DNA from: Bacteroidales bacterium UBA2287
Lineage (GTDB): Bacteria; Bacteroidota; Bacteroidia; Bacteroidales; Tenuifilaceae
DNA: 64,000 nucleotides
Assembly: GCA_002345675.1 (NCBI GenBank)
Contig: DDWL01000026.1
Span: forward strand, 1-64,000
Direction of reading: 5' to 3'
Shown here: in pieces, positions 7,693 to 16,595 of the stretch
How positions within the stretch are numbered: the first letter of the stretch is position 1
Layout of the letters: each line of letters begins with the position of its first letter
Translations under genes and position numbers: made by a program
Notes under the pieces: generated by a model
The model's input: only the letters and a program-made list of their open reading frames with translations
Told to the model about the DNA's origin: nothing
Database searches by the model: none

Positions 7693-8478
7693 CTATCCAA
7701 TTATTGCTATTATGAGCCCAATAAGTGGAACGCTATTGAAAGCCATGTGGGTAATAATCCCTATCCAGGTATTCTTCCTTTTATACACCACATACGATAG
7801 TGCTAAACAGGTTGGTAGTAGCATTAGCAAATTCCATTTCCAGAATATATGGAACAGGGTCCAAAGCAAGCCATGTATTACCCATGTCCATTTTTCAAAT
7901 GCTAATTCTTGCCTAGGTAAAATGTAGCCACGCCACCAAAACTCTTCACCAAAGATATTGAAAAGCAAGGCAGAAAAATAACATAGGGCAATCCACCATT
8001 GGCCTTTTAGAGGAACTCCCATAAAGGTTTCGGGAAAAAATTGTGCTTCAATTCGGGGGTCTACCGCAGGCAGAAGAAACTCAGGGGGAGCAAACAGTTT
8101 GAATTGAATTAACCATTTCGAGGTGAACGTTAGAGAGCTATACAAGATGCCCATAAGGATAAACAAGCCAATGGTCCAAAGCCAATCGGTTCTTGTCATT
8201 TTTTTCAACCTGAACCGTTTCGAAAATGAGGGCCAGTTAAACCGGTTTCCTTCCACTTTGTAAGCCACTAACGATGCAACGAGCATAAACATTAGCGGAG
8301 TAACCATCGATACATAAAAATTAAGGAAATCATTAACCCCATTTTGATGTAACTTTTGCATTACATAGTAAACACAAAACCAAAGGATGACAGAAGGTAT
8401 TCCAAAGAATAGCAACGAAGAGGCCATTTTCATTGGCCTAAGTGACTTGATTGCAAATTTCTCAGAGTTTGTTTCCAT
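7693..8478 (-). CDS. CPBP family intramembrane metalloprotease
   Basis: 261 aa polytopic membrane protein (about seven helices) of the CPBP/Abi family, related to Rce1. The three catalytic motifs are present: GEEFWWRGYILPRQ (EExxxR), LFHIFWKWNL (FxxxH) and GIITHMAFNSV (HxxxN/H). Bacterial members cleave or bind membrane substrates and some confer bacteriocin immunity. The substrate here is unknown. Confidence 0.88.
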   Translation of the reverse strand: METNSEKFAIKSLRPMKMASSLLFFGIPSVILWFCVYYVMQKLHQNGVNDFLNFYVSMVTPLMFMLVASLVAYKVEGNRFNWPSFSKRFRLKKMTRTDWLWTIGLFILMGILYSSLTFTSKWLIQFKLFAPPEFLLPAVDPRIEAQFFPETFMGVPLKGQWWIALCYFSALLFNIFGEEFWWRGYILPRQELAFEKWTWVIHGLLWTLFHIFWKWNLLMLLPTCLALSYVVYKRKNTWIGIITHMAFNSVPLIGLIIAIIG

Positions 8479-8588
8479 AATGCTTTTTTGTATATTTAAA
8501 ATACAATAAATAATTTAAAACCATACGAATCATCGTAACGTGGTAATAAAAAGTCATTTAATCAATCCTCAGCAAGTTGAAGGATTAA

Positions 8589-9515
8589 TTATAACTTCCC
8601 CAAATGCAATTTAATGAAATCAACTATCTCATCCATCGCCTCGGTTGCCTCGGGAAACATTGGAGCGAGTAATGGGTAGCAGTGCACCATTCCAACTCCT
8701 GCCCTAAAAGTTACATCGACCCCGGCAGCTTTGGCTTTTTGGTAAAACTTTTCGCCATCGTCGAACAGTTCATCGTCCACCCCCGAGTTAATTAGAATTG
8801 GTGGCAATCCCATTAAATTGCCAAAAAGTGGAGAAACAAGCGGATTTTCGGCATTGCCGTTACCAATATAATGCTTGCTGAAAACGTACCACGAGTTAAG
8901 TGGAGCAGGCGAAACCTTGTTCTTGGTTCGGTACGATTCGCTGGAGCAGGTCAGGTCTGTCCATGGCGAAATTGCCACTGCTGCCTTGGGCAATTGAATT
9001 TTTTGCTCCTTAAGAGCCAGCAGGAGGGCTAAAGTTAATCCACCACCTGCTGACTCACCAACAATGACAATGTTATCGGGTTTGTAGCCCGTTTTAAGTA
9101 GACATTGGTACACCGCAACCGAATCGTCAATAGCCGCTGGGAATGGATTTTCTGGGGCAAGGCGGTACTCGAAAGTAAGGTTTGTAACTCCAGTATTTTG
9201 AGCAAATTTCGATACAAACCCCCTATGGTCGCTACACGAACCGGAAACGTAGCCTCCACCGTGAACGTAAAGAATAACTTTTTCGGTGCTTGCTCCTGCT
9301 GGAATAAGCCATTCGGCATTAATGCCATCAATTACTTGTGGTTTAATTTCGACGTTTTTGGGAATTTTTGCATACTTACTAGCTCCCTTCTCGCATCGCT
9401 CCCTGAACATATGGATGGATGTGTTCATATCGAAAACTTCCTTGCGAAGTTGCCCTCGAAGTAAATGCCCGTTGCGTATTAAGAAGTTAAATATCTTGCT
9501 TTTAAAACTTGTCAT
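8589..9515 (-). CDS. Alpha/beta hydrolase, hormone-sensitive-lipase (HSL) type esterase
   Basis: About 308 aa from MTSFKSKI; an in-frame start 24 bases further up (9539) is also possible. The HSL signature HGGG (YVHGGGYVSGS) forms the oxyanion hole. The nucleophile elbow is GESAGGG, the acid lies in DELFDDG and the histidine in GMVHCYPL, giving a complete Ser-Asp-His triad. No signal peptide is evident, so probably a cytoplasmic carboxylesterase. Substrate not predictable. It is separated from the beta-lactamase-fold gene by a short gap. Confidence 0.9.
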   Translation of the reverse strand: MTSFKSKIFNFLIRNGHLLRGQLRKEVFDMNTSIHMFRERCEKGASKYAKIPKNVEIKPQVIDGINAEWLIPAGASTEKVILYVHGGGYVSGSCSDHRGFVSKFAQNTGVTNLTFEYRLAPENPFPAAIDDSVAVYQCLLKTGYKPDNIVIVGESAGGGLTLALLLALKEQKIQLPKAAVAISPWTDLTCSSESYRTKNKVSPAPLNSWYVFSKHYIGNGNAENPLVSPLFGNLMGLPPILINSGVDDELFDDGEKFYQKAKAAGVDVTFRAGVGMVHCYPLLAPMFPEATEAMDEIVDFIKLHLGKL

Positions 9516-9570
9516 TGTAATTTCAAATAAAATTTTCAAAATGTATATCTTGTCAGTTAACTAATTCTTT

Positions 9571-10887
9571 TTATTCTTTCGTAAACACAAATTGACCACC
9601 ACCCTGTTTCAAAATCATTGTGTTATCATCAGGGTTAAATTCCATTACAATTCCAGCTAAGTCGAACTTAAATTTATGCGTTTCAGTGGGCTCAAGCGGA
9701 AATGCCGATTGCCCCGTTGCCTGAGCCTTTAAAGTATTATTCTCTTTTGTAACTGTTATTTTCAAAGGAATTTGAGACGATGAATAAATACCCGAGTACT
9801 TTTCTAAATCTTCTGCACTTACGTTGAAGGTTTTAAATTCGGGGATACTAAATGGTTTACCGTGGATGGCGCTTAAAACTGCAAGCGAAATATCGTTGTT
9901 ATTAAAATTTGTTCCATTTGAGGTCATTGCGTAAGAAATATTCTCGTTGGAGAAATGGGTGAAAACTGAGGAGAAACCATCGATTCCACCTGTATGCCCA
10001 TACCCAGCTTTGTCGTAAAAGGGAAACTTGAATAAACCCATTCCGTAGTTGTCCTTAATGGTTTTCATTTGTTCAACACTTTCCTTCGTTACTAGCTTAT
10101 AGCTAAATAATGCGTCGCTAAATTTCACCAAATCGCTTGGTGTAGATACAATACCACCAGCTCCTAATGGAATTGAAATATCGGTTTCGGCCTCAAGTTT
10201 CCAATTGCCACCAACGCTGTACGAATTACATTCGTTGCTGTTTGGGTTAATTTTTCCACCTAAATAGGTGTTCTTTAAACCCAATGGAGTGGTTATATGC
10301 TCGCTTAAAAGGTTGGCGTAAGGTTTATTAAATGTCTGTTCGAGAATATAGGTCAGCAGCACAAAATTTGAATTGCTATACTCCGCCTTACTGTCGGGTT
10401 CAAAATCACTTCCTCCGGTTGCGATAATTTCGAGCATTTCTTTCTCTGTTTTGGGGTTGATATTCCAAGTTAAGTAATCTTTATCGCTTGTAAAGCTGTG
10501 TATGCCGCTACGGTGGTAAAGCAAATGGCTAACGGTAATTATATTGGCATTTTTAATGGTTGGAAAATACTTGTCGATAGTTTGATTGATATCCAATTTT
10601 CCCTCTTCAACAGCTTTAAAAACCAGAACCGTAGTAAATGTTTTTGAAATTGACCCAATTCGATACTTTGAATATGGATTAGCTTTAATTTTCCTCTCAA
10701 TATCGCAGTACCCAATAGCTCTGGTGTAAACTACTTCGCCATTTTGCGAAAGCGCCACGCTTCCCATAAACTTGTTGTTTGCTTCAAGGGCATCGAAGTA
10801 GCTATCCAGCTTGGCCTTATCGAATTCCTGCGCAAAACCCATTAAACTCATTAGTCCTACGGCTAATAATGCTAAAAGTCTTTTCAT
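9571..10887 (-). CDS. Serine hydrolase, class C beta-lactamase fold, exported
   Basis: 438 aa from MKRLLALLAVGLMSLMGFAQ, a good signal peptide that favours this start over the one at 10911. The beta-lactamase/PBP4* fold motifs are present: SISKTF (SxxK), YSNSN (YxN) and HTGG in place of KTG. A C-terminal beta domain (about 350-438, FNVSAEDLEKYSGIY onwards) is typical of Bacteroidota esterase/peptidase members. A D-aminopeptidase or esterase role is more likely than antibiotic resistance. Confidence 0.88.
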   Translation of the reverse strand: MKRLLALLAVGLMSLMGFAQEFDKAKLDSYFDALEANNKFMGSVALSQNGEVVYTRAIGYCDIERKIKANPYSKYRIGSISKTFTTVLVFKAVEEGKLDINQTIDKYFPTIKNANIITVSHLLYHRSGIHSFTSDKDYLTWNINPKTEKEMLEIIATGGSDFEPDSKAEYSNSNFVLLTYILEQTFNKPYANLLSEHITTPLGLKNTYLGGKINPNSNECNSYSVGGNWKLEAETDISIPLGAGGIVSTPSDLVKFSDALFSYKLVTKESVEQMKTIKDNYGMGLFKFPFYDKAGYGHTGGIDGFSSVFTHFSNENISYAMTSNGTNFNNNDISLAVLSAIHGKPFSIPEFKTFNVSAEDLEKYSGIYSSSQIPLKITVTKENNTLKAQATGQSAFPLEPTETHKFKFDLAGIVMEFNPDDNTMILKQGGGQFVFTKE

Positions 10888-10916
10888 TTTATTTACTGTT
10901 TTTGTTAACATTGGCG

Positions 10917-11645
10917 TTAATCATACAATTCATTCACCATCTTTTTTAAAGAAACGGTCGAGAAATATTTAATTAAAACTACATCTATTACTATCACAAG
11001 TAAATTCCATATTATTAAAGCTGCAAACCCAGCTGGGGAAAAAAGCCATTTCATATTTGACGAAGTAACCAAGGCCGAAGTTACACTAGCAACTCCATTG
11101 ATCCAAAATAGTAATTTTAAGGTTAGTTCGTAACGTTCTTTTCCAAAAATAAACGCCATAAAAATAAACGACAAGCCAATTCCTCCCCAACCGTACATCT
11201 CCAAGGCCCAAGCAAATGAGCCAGGATTCGACATTGTAAAGGTTACCAGTATGTATTGCGCCTCGGGCGCATTTGTCGATGCTAAATAGGGAACGTAAGT
11301 AGTTTGTATTATGTAGTTTATAAAAACAATGGCTGTGAATACAACATTTACACAAATTGCTGCAAATGCCCAAACCCTTTTAGCTTTGCCAGCTAAAAAG
11401 TACAATGTAACGAATGTAAGCAACGATCCAACAACCAAGAAATAACCACAGAAAAATGTGGCAGTTTGAATGGGATGGTACGATTTGATGAATGTATCGG
11501 CTCCCTGCCACAGTGGTTGGGGATAAAAAATGGATGAGATAACGGGAAAAACGAGTCCCGAAAATATAACTCCAAAAAGGTTGATGTAAACAGCAATGGT
11601 TCCAAACTTCAGAACGCTTGCCTTAAATTCTTTATTCATTGCCAT
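10917..11645 (-). CDS. Polytopic membrane protein of unknown function
   Basis: 242 aa with about six membrane helices spread along the whole length and no recognisable catalytic motif. The stop lies 29 bases before the signal-peptide start of the serine hydrolase, so the two are probably co-transcribed, suggesting a membrane partner. A start six bases in (MNKEFK) is possible. Confidence 0.65.
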   Translation of the reverse strand: MAMNKEFKASVLKFGTIAVYINLFGVIFSGLVFPVISSIFYPQPLWQGADTFIKSYHPIQTATFFCGYFLVVGSLLTFVTLYFLAGKAKRVWAFAAICVNVVFTAIVFINYIIQTTYVPYLASTNAPEAQYILVTFTMSNPGSFAWALEMYGWGGIGLSFIFMAFIFGKERYELTLKLLFWINGVASVTSALVTSSNMKWLFSPAGFAALIIWNLLVIVIDVVLIKYFSTVSLKKMVNELYD

Positions 11646-11897
11646 TCAATTTAAAAAAACTGAACCAAAAGTAGGTTTTGACAGGCAGGGTAAAAATTAA
11701 AAAAAGGTGAGTGCCGAAATAAGCCCGTTAAAAAACGAAAAATGTGGGTTAAATGCGAAATAAAAAATGATTAGTTCGACAATTAAACTATAAAAAATGC
11801 TTTAGTAGTAATAAAAACAACCGACCAAAGGTTCTATTTAGCAAATCATTCCTCAAATTTGTGTTAAGTATAAAACTACACTAAGCCACTTGTAAAA

Positions 11898-12731
11898 ATG
11901 ATAAACGAAATTGCTCCAAACACTATAAACATTAAGTTTTCGAACAATAAATCAATTTCAGAAGCGGACTATATTTTTTTTTACGGTGAAGAAGGATTGC
12001 TTTGGAAAGTTACCGGAGATGAGTATTCAATTCCACAAAAAAAGGACTTTTTAGATTTTACTGATAAAACCGAAGCTATTTATCTGTTCTCGTTCGATAA
12101 TACTTCCTGTTATCTGGTTTGGGAAAAACCAAAAACTAAATGTGAAAATTTTGTTTGCAAAGAGATTAGGTTTTTTCGAACAATGAGTCGAACAGAGCTA
12201 GCCTGGTTAAGTTTGCTTGGATATCAACTGAAAAATTGGTACCAAAGCAATAGGTACTGTGGCAATTGTGGAGCAGCAACCCTGCATAAAACCGACGAGA
12301 GAGCTATAGTTTGTCCTAACTGCAACACAGTAATATATCCCCTAATAGCTCCAGCCGTTATTGTTGCAGTAACTTGTAGCAATAAAATTCTGCTAATTCG
12401 AGGTCAGGGGAGTATACTAGGTTGGCATACTTTAATTGCCGGCTATGTTGATGTTGGCGAAACTTTAGAAGAAACCGTTAAACGGGAGGTGTTTGAGGAG
12501 GTGGGAATTGATGTATGCAATGTTAGGTATTACAAAAACCAACCCTGGCCATTAACGAATTCGCTAATGCTAGGCTTCGTTGCCGAGGCCAACGACAACC
12601 AACCCATTAGAATTGATGAGACGGAAATATTGGAAGCGGGCTGGTTTAACCGGGGTAACCTTCCAGCGTATTCTCCAAACCTAAGTATTGGTGGTGAAAT
12701 GATTGAAAAGTTTGAAAAAGGTGAGTTATAA
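11898..12731 (+). CDS. nudC: NADH pyrophosphatase (NudC-type Nudix hydrolase)
   Basis: 277 aa. Hydrolyses NAD(H) to NMN(H) and AMP, and in other bacteria removes NAD caps from RNA. N-terminal domain, then a zinc ribbon CGNCG...CPNC, then the Nudix box GYVDVGETLEETVKREVF-EEVG, matching GX5EX7REUXEEXGU. The SQPWPFPxS specificity motif of NudC appears as NQPWPLTNSLM. It ends two bases from the end of the convergent nitrilase gene, and no terminator is seen between them. Confidence 0.93.
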   Translation: MINEIAPNTINIKFSNNKSISEADYIFFYGEEGLLWKVTGDEYSIPQKKDFLDFTDKTEAIYLFSFDNTSCYLVWEKPKTKCENFVCKEIRFFRTMSRTELAWLSLLGYQLKNWYQSNRYCGNCGAATLHKTDERAIVCPNCNTVIYPLIAPAVIVAVTCSNKILLIRGQGSILGWHTLIAGYVDVGETLEETVKREVFEEVGIDVCNVRYYKNQPWPLTNSLMLGFVAEANDNQPIRIDETEILEAGWFNRGNLPAYSPNLSIGGEMIEKFEKGEL

Positions 12732-12733
12732 GC

Positions 12734-13690
12734 TCATATTTTATCAAACTCGGCTGCTTTTTTCTTTCGTTGTCTACTTAAGAAATAATTCATACGACCC
12801 TGAAGCTCCATTAATCTAATAATTTCTCGACCTGCTGGCCCTGGATAAATATAGCGGCTATGCTTTGGAAACAAATTACTCCGTCGAAAACTTGGGTCTA
12901 AATTAACCTCTCCAAATCCAATGGCCTCCTTGTCGTCGAGCAATGAAAGGGTTACTCCATCGGCATCGATAATTGTTGACCTTCCAGAAAATTTAAAATT
13001 TGAGGGTGTTCCAAACATCTTGTTTGGAACAGGTGAGTTCCAGTTACCGCTTTTGTTGCACAAAATTATTGGAACGCCAAGGGTTTTATTGTAATGATGG
13101 GCAACGGTTAAAGGTAGCCCATTCAGTCGTTCAATATCGTTAATAGTTGTAATTTTATTTGGATTTGTGGGAGTGCAATACGAGTGCGGCATTAGCACCA
13201 AATCGGGATTATCTTTAGCAATAGTTGTTGCAACCTTATGGGTGTGGTTGTCGAAACAAATTCCAACTCCAACTCTGCCAAAATCAGTATTAAATACATT
13301 CTTCCCTTTAAATCCTTTAAAGAAATAAGCTTCCCACATGGAAGGATATCGCTTTCTTACAACTCCAATAATTTTACCTGAGGGTTCGGCAAATGCGAAA
13401 GTGTTTAAAAAATGGCCTTTGTTTACCTCTAGAAAACTAGAACCAATAAACATATTGAATTGCTTAGCTGCACTAGTCAGCCAACTTGTAGTTGGGCCAT
13501 CGAATGGTTCGGCTGAATTCCAGATTTCTTGAGTTAACCGATAACCCTGCGACATGAATTCAGGGAAGAGAAGTAGTTCCGCATTTTTTTTGTGGGCTTC
13601 TGAAGCCATTTCGTGAGCATGAGCCAAGTTTTTTTCAACCTCGCCATCAACACAAGATATTTGCGCTACCGATACTTGGATTGTTTTCAT
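12734..13690 (-). CDS. Carbon-nitrogen hydrolase (nitrilase superfamily)
   Basis: 318 aa amidohydrolase-type protein with the Glu-Lys-Cys triad: LLFPEFMSQGY (Glu), VVRKRYPSMWEAYFF (Lys) and GVGICFDNHTH (Cys). The fold and motifs are of the superfamily in general (amidases, carbamoylases). The branch is uncertain and the substrate unknown. The C-terminal tail ends in basic residues RQRKKKAAEF. Cytoplasmic. Confidence 0.88.
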   Translation of the reverse strand: MKTIQVSVAQISCVDGEVEKNLAHAHEMASEAHKKNAELLLFPEFMSQGYRLTQEIWNSAEPFDGPTTSWLTSAAKQFNMFIGSSFLEVNKGHFLNTFAFAEPSGKIIGVVRKRYPSMWEAYFFKGFKGKNVFNTDFGRVGVGICFDNHTHKVATTIAKDNPDLVLMPHSYCTPTNPNKITTINDIERLNGLPLTVAHHYNKTLGVPIILCNKSGNWNSPVPNKMFGTPSNFKFSGRSTIIDADGVTLSLLDDKEAIGFGEVNLDPSFRRSNLFPKHSRYIYPGPAGREIIRLMELQGRMNYFLSRQRKKKAAEFDKI

Positions 13691-13753
13691 ACAGTTTTAC
13701 AACTTTACTTAAATATTTCAAAAATGGAAGTCATTAATTTCATTGATGAATTT

Positions 13754-14389
13754 CTAATTTTCTGCTTTCTTTTTTAGAAGCAAAGTGATAATCCTTGGGA
13801 TTGAATCCCTATTTCCATCGTCGAAGCGCTCAATAATATCTTCAATTTGAAATCCATTGTTTTTGGCAGCCCCAGTAAAATCGGAAATATTATGCTTAAA
13901 GCAAGTAACAACGTGTAACCCATCCTCCGTTTCGAATCGGGCTTTTGTTCCTACGTACTGCTTAAAGGGATGAAGTTCGCCTACGTAAACCACTCCATTT
14001 GGAACTATTACTCTCGAAACTTTTCGAAAAATATCGTCTAAATCTTCTATATGCTCAAGCACAAGGCTAAAGGAAACCAAGTCGTATTTTCCTGTGGCAA
14101 AGTCCCAATCCTTGGTTATGTCGGCCCTAACGAACTTAACATTATCAGTTTTGATTTTCTCCTTCGCTTTTGCCAGCATTTCGTCCGACAGATCAATGGC
14201 CGTTAAACTATTGCACTTGCTCACAAGCCATTCGGTATTTTTTCCTGTACCACAACCAATTTCCAAACAACTACTGAATTTAATGCCTGCAAGCGATTCC
14301 CTTAACGAAAGCGCTTCGGCATCCCTCGTTTTGTTCTCGTTGGTGTCGTACTGATCGGCCCAAATACTGTATGCTTTTCTAACATCCAT
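13754..14389 (-). CDS. Class I SAM-dependent methyltransferase
   Basis: 211 aa. Motif I is CLEIGCGTGKNTEWL, the acidic post-I residue lies in LTAIDLSDEMLAKA, motif II in VKFVRADIT and motif III in VSFSLVLEHIEDL, an arrangement typical of the UbiE/Methyltransf_11 group. It begins MDVRKAYSIWADQYD, the usual N-terminus of small-molecule methyltransferases. Substrate not inferable. It is 27 bases downstream of a GNAT gene. Confidence 0.88.
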   Translation of the reverse strand: MDVRKAYSIWADQYDTNENKTRDAEALSLRESLAGIKFSSCLEIGCGTGKNTEWLVSKCNSLTAIDLSDEMLAKAKEKIKTDNVKFVRADITKDWDFATGKYDLVSFSLVLEHIEDLDDIFRKVSRVIVPNGVVYVGELHPFKQYVGTKARFETEDGLHVVTCFKHNISDFTGAAKNNGFQIEDIIERFDDGNRDSIPRIITLLLKKKAEN

Positions 14390-14416
14390 ACTGCGTCTGC
14401 TTAGTTATTACCGATT

Positions 14417-15274
14417 TTACTTTATTCTATTCACCATCTCGTACTGCTTTCCCTTTAATGGTAACCCATTTGCCACCAAGAATTGTGTAACATTTTCGCA
14501 ACCAATTTCAGTATTTATAGCCTTTACGTTCGAATGCTTATTTCGGCTTAGCATTTCACCTAAAATAGCTGTTCCAATTCCCTTTCGCCTATGCTGTTTA
14601 TGCACGGCTAGTTGGGTTATGTCGCCTGCCGAAGGCTCGAAAATGCCATAGCCTACTAGGTGATTTTCGCGATATGCTCCTAAAACAATAAAATCGGTTT
14701 GACTACGAAAAATTGAGGTGAAGCAGTTTTGCCACGATGGGGCAAAATCCCAGAACATCGTTAGCTCACCGAGATCGTCGACGGTTATTTGCCTAATGGT
14801 GTAGTCCCTACTCAGCTCCTTTTTAATAACGGTAAGCATTTTTGCTTCATTTACAAAGTAGTTGAACTCTCGGCTAACCTCGAAACCCAACTTTTTGTAT
14901 ACCGAAATAGCCTTATCGTTATGTTGTAATACTTCGAGAAGGTATTGCGTTATTCCTCCTTCAACCAAGTAAGGTATTGATTCGGTAAACACCCTCGACG
15001 CCAACCCTTGGCCTCTATACGCCTCAATTGTTCCAGTTCCAGTATCGTAAGCAGTTAGTTGCCCATTATACCTACCAATGCCATTAAAGGTAAAACTAAC
15101 CAGTTTATTATTATCGAATGCTCCAAACGAAAGGTTTGCTTCAAACCCCCTACGGATGAGCATTTTTTGCAGTTCGTAGCGGTTTAATGTAATTTCGTAG
15201 TCGCTAAATGCTTGCGAAAAAGTTTCGAATAGAGTATCGAATCCTACTTGCGATAAATTTTTTATTTGTAACAT
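14417..15274 (-). CDS. Tandem GNAT acetyltransferase
   Basis: 285 aa with two GNAT units. The first (about 1-145) has the acetyl-CoA loop YRGQGLASRVF, the second (about 155-285) has HKQHRRKGIGTAIL, both Q/RxxGxG/A motifs. Twin-domain members usually keep only one active half, and here both CoA loops look intact. Substrate unknown. Sits 15 bases downstream of another GNAT gene. Confidence 0.85.
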   Translation of the reverse strand: MLQIKNLSQVGFDTLFETFSQAFSDYEITLNRYELQKMLIRRGFEANLSFGAFDNNKLVSFTFNGIGRYNGQLTAYDTGTGTIEAYRGQGLASRVFTESIPYLVEGGITQYLLEVLQHNDKAISVYKKLGFEVSREFNYFVNEAKMLTVIKKELSRDYTIRQITVDDLGELTMFWDFAPSWQNCFTSIFRSQTDFIVLGAYRENHLVGYGIFEPSAGDITQLAVHKQHRRKGIGTAILGEMLSRNKHSNVKAINTEIGCENVTQFLVANGLPLKGKQYEMVNRIK

Positions 15275-15289
15275 AATTTCCTATCAATC

Positions 15290-15823
15290 TTACTTTTCAA
15301 AAAATTCCTTTGGTAATTCAACATAACCATTTACCCCTTTTAGCCCATTGGTAATTAACTCATTAGCCATAAAAACCTCGTCGGGTGCATCGAAATGAAA
15401 CTTAATGCCAAAATCGCTTGCTTTACAGTAACCAAAGCGAGGGTAGTAATGGGGATGGCCAACCAGAACAACCGACTTGTAACCCAACTCCTTGGCCTTT
15501 TGGTGTGCGGTCTGAATTAGCATTGCTCCAATTCCCATTTTCTGGAAATCGGGATGAACAGAAACAGGTGCCAACGATAACGATTCGTGCTCACTTTGTT
15601 CGTTTTTTATTAAAATTTTAGTTAAAAGGATGTGTCCTACAACCTTACCGTCTATTTCCGCAACCAACGATAGTTCGGGAATAAATGCCGCCGATTTTCT
15701 TAACCTTTCAACCAAAAACTGCTCGTTATGCTCTGATATTTCGAGATTGCGAAAGGCCAATTCGGTAATGTCGAAAACCGCTTTATGGTCATCAAATTTT
15801 TCTTGTCTTACAATTGCATTCAT
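15290..15823 (-). CDS. GNAT N-acetyltransferase (YhbS-like)
   Basis: 177 aa single-domain GNAT. The pattern SLAPVSVHPDFQKMGIGAMLIQTAHQKAKELGYKSVVLVGHPHYYPRFGY is the well-known YhbS-type core: acetyl-CoA loop QKMGIG and the G-H-P-x-Y-Y-P-R-F-G-Y motif. Cytoplasmic. Probably co-transcribed with the tandem GNAT downstream. Confidence 0.9.
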   Translation of the reverse strand: MNAIVRQEKFDDHKAVFDITELAFRNLEISEHNEQFLVERLRKSAAFIPELSLVAEIDGKVVGHILLTKILIKNEQSEHESLSLAPVSVHPDFQKMGIGAMLIQTAHQKAKELGYKSVVLVGHPHYYPRFGYCKASDFGIKFHFDAPDEVFMANELITNGLKGVNGYVELPKEFFEK

Positions 15824-15839
15824 TTTATTTACCTTTTAA

Positions 15840-16595
15840 TTACTCGCCAAACCATTTTTTGAATGGGGTAACCCTATCGATACTCACAAAAATATCGATT
15901 AAGGGCTTGGGGATTATTTCTAATTTTAGTCGACTCTTAGGAAAAATGTGCACCTGCTTAATGCATTGGTGCGATATTAGGTACTGCCTGTTGATGCGGA
16001 AGAATTGGGTAGGATCGAGTTCGCTTAGCAATGCATCGAGCGAATAGTCGATTGGGTACTCTTTGTTTTCATTTAAAACGGCGAATGTTAAGCCCTCTTT
16101 GGAGTAGAAGTAAGCAATATCTGAAACCATAAACGATTTAATTTTTTGCCCAAACGATACCGAAAACCTTTCACGGTAACTGCGTTTATTATTCTCGATT
16201 AAATCGAAAATTGGTGCAAGGTCGATGGCGGCTTCGTTACCCTTCCAATTCTTATACTTTGTAATGGCATTGTTGAGTTCGTCCTGAACAATTGGCTTCA
16301 GAAGGTAATCGATGCTTTTCAGCTTAAATGCCCTTATTGCGTATTCGTCGTAGGCTGTGGTGAAAATTATGGGTGCATTCACATCGACCTGCTCAAATAT
16401 GGCGAAACTTAGGTTGTCCTCTAGGTGAATATCGAGAAAAATCAGATCGGGTTGCGGGTTCGATTTAAGCCAACTTACGGAGTCTTCAACCGATTCGAGT
16501 TTGGCTAGTACCACAATACTCGAATCGAAAGCATAAATCATACTCTCAAGCCTTCGAGCGGCTAGACGCTCATCTTCAACTATTAATACTCTCAT
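15840..16595 (-). CDS. LytTR-family response regulator
   Basis: 251 aa. Receiver domain (1-120) with the acidic pocket VEDE, phospho-acceptor D55 in LIFLDIHL, T in FTTAYDEYA and Lys in YLLKP. A LytTR DNA-binding domain (about 150-250) ends the protein, with FFRINRQYLIS and VTPFKKWFG. The start overlaps the end of the PAS kinase gene by 20 bases, so the two form a LytS/LytR-type two-component system. Targets unknown. Confidence 0.92.
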   Translation of the reverse strand: MRVLIVEDERLAARRLESMIYAFDSSIVVLAKLESVEDSVSWLKSNPQPDLIFLDIHLEDNLSFAIFEQVDVNAPIIFTTAYDEYAIRAFKLKSIDYLLKPIVQDELNNAITKYKNWKGNEAAIDLAPIFDLIENNKRSYRERFSVSFGQKIKSFMVSDIAYFYSKEGLTFAVLNENKEYPIDYSLDALLSELDPTQFFRINRQYLISHQCIKQVHIFPKSRLKLEIIPKPLIDIFVSIDRVTPFKKWFGE